Of a stretch of 64,000 nt of DNA, positions 61,555 through 64,000 are shown piece after piece (within the stretch, counting starts at the first letter, position 1; every line of letters starts with the position of its first letter). The notes under the pieces were generated by a model. It saw only the letters and a program-made list of their open reading frames with translations. It made no database searches and was not told the origin of the DNA. The stretch comes from Terriglobia bacterium. Lineage in GTDB: Bacteria > Acidobacteriota > Terriglobia > Bryobacterales > Bryobacteraceae. Made by a program: the position numbers and the translations under genes. Location of the stretch: the NCBI GenBank assembly GCA_020073305.1, contig JAIQFK010000012.1:145081-209080 (forward strand), read 5' to 3'.

Positions 61555-63534
61555 TCAGACCTGCAGGATCCGTATGGCCTGTTCACCACGGGCCGGCAGA
61601 TTCTCGGCTTTCAGCAGAATACGCCGTAGTGGGCCTCCCCAGACGGACCGCAGCCGCGGGTCATCCGCCGCGATTTCTTCAACCGCAAACACCAGGTTCG
61701 CATCGAACAACAAACGCACCGTTGTTGGGCTAAGCGGTCCACCGGCCAGCAGCAGTTCGCCGCTACCTGGTTGCGTCACGTTGCAGGCGGTCATCAAGCT
61801 CAGCGAGAATCGGCCCCCGGGTTTGTTCAACTGCCAGGCATCGCGCAGTTCAATTTGATTCTTGACCCGGTCCAAACGCAGCAATCGGGTCCAGTGAACC
61901 AGCCCCGCCTCCGGTGGATAAGCGGCCGCGATGTCCAGGCGAAATGTGGCGCCCGCGTCGTCGGCTTGGTAAGTAACGTCCCGGGCCGCGTACTCTTGCC
62001 CGGGAGCCTGCATGACGCCATTCACGGTGGGGAGGTTGTGGTAGCCCGACTGCATAGTCCAGATCTGGTAACGTTCGTTGCTGAAGGTCTTTGCCGTGTA
62101 CGTCTCCACGCCCACATCGATCAGTGCCGGGCGCCCATCCGCATACACCACGAAGTTCCCCACATCGTTGTGGTTGTGGCTCTTTCCGTTGTGCCCGCCT
62201 TGCGCCGCCAGGTAGAACCCGTCACGCGAACCCTCGCGCCGGCGCCCGGTCATCACTTGCAGGTCCGGCAACCAGACATCGCGAACCAGCGGTTGCCCAG
62301 GCGCTGCCTGCCCGAGAGTCTCCGAATCGAACAGCGTCGCGAGTTGCCGCCCGATGCTTTTCTCGTCCTCCGGATCCGTGCTTTGCCGCTGGCCAAAGTA
62401 TGCACCCAGACGTTGCAGTTTCGAGTCATCGATACGCCGTCCACAGCGGAACACCAAGCGGCCATCCGGTTGCATGCGGGCCGGGCCATCGCCGATGTTG
62501 AGAAACCAATCGTCGCAAATGTGCGCGCGATAGATGTACCGCCCGATTTCGCGGACCAACGGAAGGGAATAGAACTCCGCTTGGCCTGCAGTCGACGAGT
62601 AGAGCAATTCCAGGCAGTCGAACAGCGATGCGCCGGCGCGCCCCCAATAACTGGGCCCTTCATCACATCCGCCGTCGGCGCCGTAGGAATCGAGAAAACG
62701 GTCCAGGCTGCGCATCACCTTGTACACCGTGCGCGCGCGCCGTTCGGGATTGCGATCCATCAGCAACGTGCAGGTGAGACAGTTCGAGTTGATCCATGGG
62801 TTCCAGTTGTTCACCCGAGGGGCTGCTCCGTCCCCCAAACCCATCCACCAGAAGTCCTCACGCTCGCGGTACGGAGCCAGGATCCGCCGCTCAACCTCGA
62901 AGACGCCCCGGTCGCGTACCAGCGGGTGCACGGTATCGAGTTGTGTCCCGCACAAATAGATGCTCCATGCGATCAGGCTGGCCGTCTCCGCCGCGAAGAG
63001 GTCGATCACAGGTTCGGTCACATCCGGCAATCCCGTCCCGCGCTTCTGCATGTCCAGGTGCGCAGGGACTCCCCAGAACGTCTCCTCGCAAGTCGCCCAA
63101 ATGCCGTTGGCAATGTCATCCAGGAATCTGCGTTTGCCCTCGACGCACTCCGCCACAACCAGTTCCCTCAGTTGCGTACGACGCTCGAACTGAACGTGCT
63201 CGAAGTCGGACCGGTTCCCCTTGCGCACGAATTCCAGGAATAGAGTGGCCGGAATCGGTTCCCACGGAGACCCCTTGTGCCGCGCTCCTGCCGACAAGAG
63301 CGACTCGCGAACAGCCGACGGAAGGGCCTGCCAGCCGTCGCGAGCAGAAGCCGGCGGAAATGGTTTCCAATCATCCGCCGGCGCCAGAACCCGCACCAGA
63401 CGTTCCGGCGTCCATAGACTGCTCAGCAACTGCCGTGACCGCGTTCCTGCTGGCGGCCGCATGGCCATTGCCGGCATCGCAGTTGGAACGGCGCCAGCCC
63501 ACGTAAGGAAATCTCTTCGGCTCCAATCGTGCAT
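61555..63534 (-). CDS. Tat-exported heparinase II/III-like polysaccharide lyase
   Basis: I start at ATG 63534, where 'MHDWSRRDFLTWAGAVPTAM' gives a twin-arginine signal; the earlier frame start at 63618 would place 28 residues before it. The product has about 659 residues. An alpha-helical toroid (about 100-380, with 'YGADGGCDEGPSYWGRAGASLFDCLEL') is followed by the heparinase II/III C-terminal beta domain, with the signature 'GGHNGKSHNHNDVGNFVVYA' and 'PALIDVGVETYT'. These enzymes cut uronic-acid-containing polysaccharides by elimination; the exact glycan is unknown. It would act in the periplasm. No other polysaccharide genes adjoin it. Confidence 0.85.
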   Translation of the reverse strand: MHDWSRRDFLTWAGAVPTAMPAMAMRPPAGTRSRQLLSSLWTPERLVRVLAPADDWKPFPPASARDGWQALPSAVRESLLSAGARHKGSPWEPIPATLFLEFVRKGNRSDFEHVQFERRTQLRELVVAECVEGKRRFLDDIANGIWATCEETFWGVPAHLDMQKRGTGLPDVTEPVIDLFAAETASLIAWSIYLCGTQLDTVHPLVRDRGVFEVERRILAPYREREDFWWMGLGDGAAPRVNNWNPWINSNCLTCTLLMDRNPERRARTVYKVMRSLDRFLDSYGADGGCDEGPSYWGRAGASLFDCLELLYSSTAGQAEFYSLPLVREIGRYIYRAHICDDWFLNIGDGPARMQPDGRLVFRCGRRIDDSKLQRLGAYFGQRQSTDPEDEKSIGRQLATLFDSETLGQAAPGQPLVRDVWLPDLQVMTGRRREGSRDGFYLAAQGGHNGKSHNHNDVGNFVVYADGRPALIDVGVETYTAKTFSNERYQIWTMQSGYHNLPTVNGVMQAPGQEYAARDVTYQADDAGATFRLDIAAAYPPEAGLVHWTRLLRLDRVKNQIELRDAWQLNKPGGRFSLSLMTACNVTQPGSGELLLAGGPLSPTTVRLLFDANLVFAVEEIAADDPRLRSVWGGPLRRILLKAENLPARGEQAIRILQV

Positions 63535-63751
63535 TGCAGATCGTTCAGTATGACCACCTGTGGCTCGCAGAAAAATACCCCGGCCTCGATAGGTTACACC
63601 AAAACCAGACATCTGCATCCGCGTGCCGAAACCCCGGAGCAGGTCTGCGGTTCATCCCGTTGCAGCATCATGCGGTCACGGGAACTCATTGCATTCAGCA
63701 GCAAACAGAGACGTCCATGAATGTTGTGAACGATGTGAGGAAGGACATTAA

Positions 63752-64000
63752 GGCTCTTCATCAGAAATGGGGGCAGCCCAGGATTCCTGACTTGATAAAA
63801 CATTCTTGGAGGAATTGTTTTGATCAAATCAGAGATCGTATTAGGACTGCCCGACTATGAGATTACCGATTTACAGATCAGCGGTGGTGGGGTGAGGATT
63901 TCTGCCCGGCATAACGGGCTGAAATCGTGCCCGCACTGCGGCAGCGAGCGGCTGCGCAACAAGGGCCGATACCCAAGGCTAGTGCGGCATGAGAACTGGG
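63752..64000 (+). mobile_element. Left end of an ISL3-family insertion sequence (cut by window end)
   Basis: The DNA drops in GC, and at 63752 reads GGCTCTTCATCAGAAATGGG, which agrees with the GGCTCTTC start of ISL3-family terminal repeats. The transposase gene begins 68 bases further in. The eight bases just outside, GACATTAA, are a candidate target duplication. The right end lies beyond the window. Confidence 0.55.
63820..64000 (+). CDS. ISL3-family transposase, N-terminal part (cut by window end)
   Basis: The frame starts at TTG 63820, six bases after a strong GGAGGA (63808-63813). The first 60 residues begin 'MIKSEIVLGLPDYEITDLQI' and contain 'GGGVRISARHNGLKSCPHCG', followed by 'RNKGRYPRLVRHENW'. 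This is the N-terminal zinc-ribbon region of ISL3-family transposases, in which the first CxxC is seen and the second pair would lie near or past the edge. The DDE catalytic domain is outside the window. Whether the element is intact cannot be judged. Confidence 0.8.
   Translation, partial: MIKSEIVLGLPDYEITDLQISGGGVRISARHNGLKSCPHCGSERLRNKGRYPRLVRHENW

Noticed and set aside
61771..63243. 490-codon open frame opposite the heparinase-like gene
   Set aside because: No recognisable domain; the heparinase signature is on the other strand.
63594..63827. Minus-strand open frame of 77 codons near the IS end
   Set aside because: It spans the IS boundary, lacks a ribosome site and has no similarity that I recognise.

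Overview
The window reads as high-GC chromosomal DNA from an Acidobacteriota bacterium, most likely a Solibacter/Bryobacter-like soil lineage. This is inferred from gene content, since there is no rRNA in the window. The evidence is four Oar-type TonB-dependent outer-membrane proteins (three with or probably with a carboxypeptidase-regulatory-like N-terminal domain), two MacB/FtsX-type permeases of the kind duplicated in Acidobacteria, a CRTAC1/ASPIC-UnbV protein, a VWFA-related protein, many Tat-exported dehydrogenases and a heparinase II/III-like enzyme. I found no tRNA, rRNA or CRISPR array.

Layout. 1-4.1 kb: tail of an Oar-like receptor, an unusual nucleotidyltransferase-MFS fusion, and an EVE-domain protein. 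4.2-9.1 kb: a two-component system (PDZ/GAF/PAS histidine kinase plus NtrC-type regulator) behind a sigma-54-like promoter, then eight 7-bp tandem repeats that supply the start codon of a rhodanese. 9.1-16.7 kb: an ADOP permease, an alkaline-phosphatase-superfamily enzyme and a complete Oar-like receptor behind a good sigma-70-like promoter. 16.8-26.9 kb: an eight-gene polyamine uptake and catabolism operon (GSA-aminomutase-like aminotransferase, APC permease, GabT-like aminotransferase, PotD-PotA-PotB-PotC ABC importer, Tat-exported spermidine-dehydrogenase-like flavoenzyme). In this reading spermidine/putrescine is imported, spermidine is oxidised to 4-aminobutanal plus diaminopropane, and the aminotransferases handle the amino products. 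An aldehyde dehydrogenase is missing from the cluster.

27-38.7 kb: a STAS protein, a small helical protein, and a minus-strand efflux set (multicopper oxidase, PadR regulator, TolC-like protein, RND pump with altered proton-relay residues, adaptor). Divergent from it are a CRTAC1-like FG-GAP protein and a TPR protein with overlapping stop and start. 38.8-50.6 kb: an Oar-like receptor whose last ~120 residues are out of frame because of a run of eight G, two beta-propeller proteins, a receptor-like barrel without its N-terminal domains followed by VWFA and coiled-coil proteins, and a PEP mutase/isocitrate lyase family enzyme. 51-61.3 kb: a second ADOP permease, a YncE-like/phosphoesterase protein, a GMC oxidoreductase with its subunit-3 partner, a multi-TM glycosyltransferase-like protein and an SDR. 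61.3-64 kb: a heparinase II/III-like protein and the left end of an ISL3-family insertion sequence that runs off the window.

Several decayed pieces lie between the genes: a LacI-family regulator reduced to its first ~20 and last ~20 residues, an OmpA C-terminal domain fragment, and a frameshifted coding-like stretch at 50.7-50.9 kb. I did not find a clearly new defence or mobile system. The most noteworthy signals are the nucleotidyltransferase-MFS fusion, the poly-G frameshift, the repeat-borne start codon, the altered RND relay, the LacI remnant with a nearby operator-like palindrome, and the IS end.
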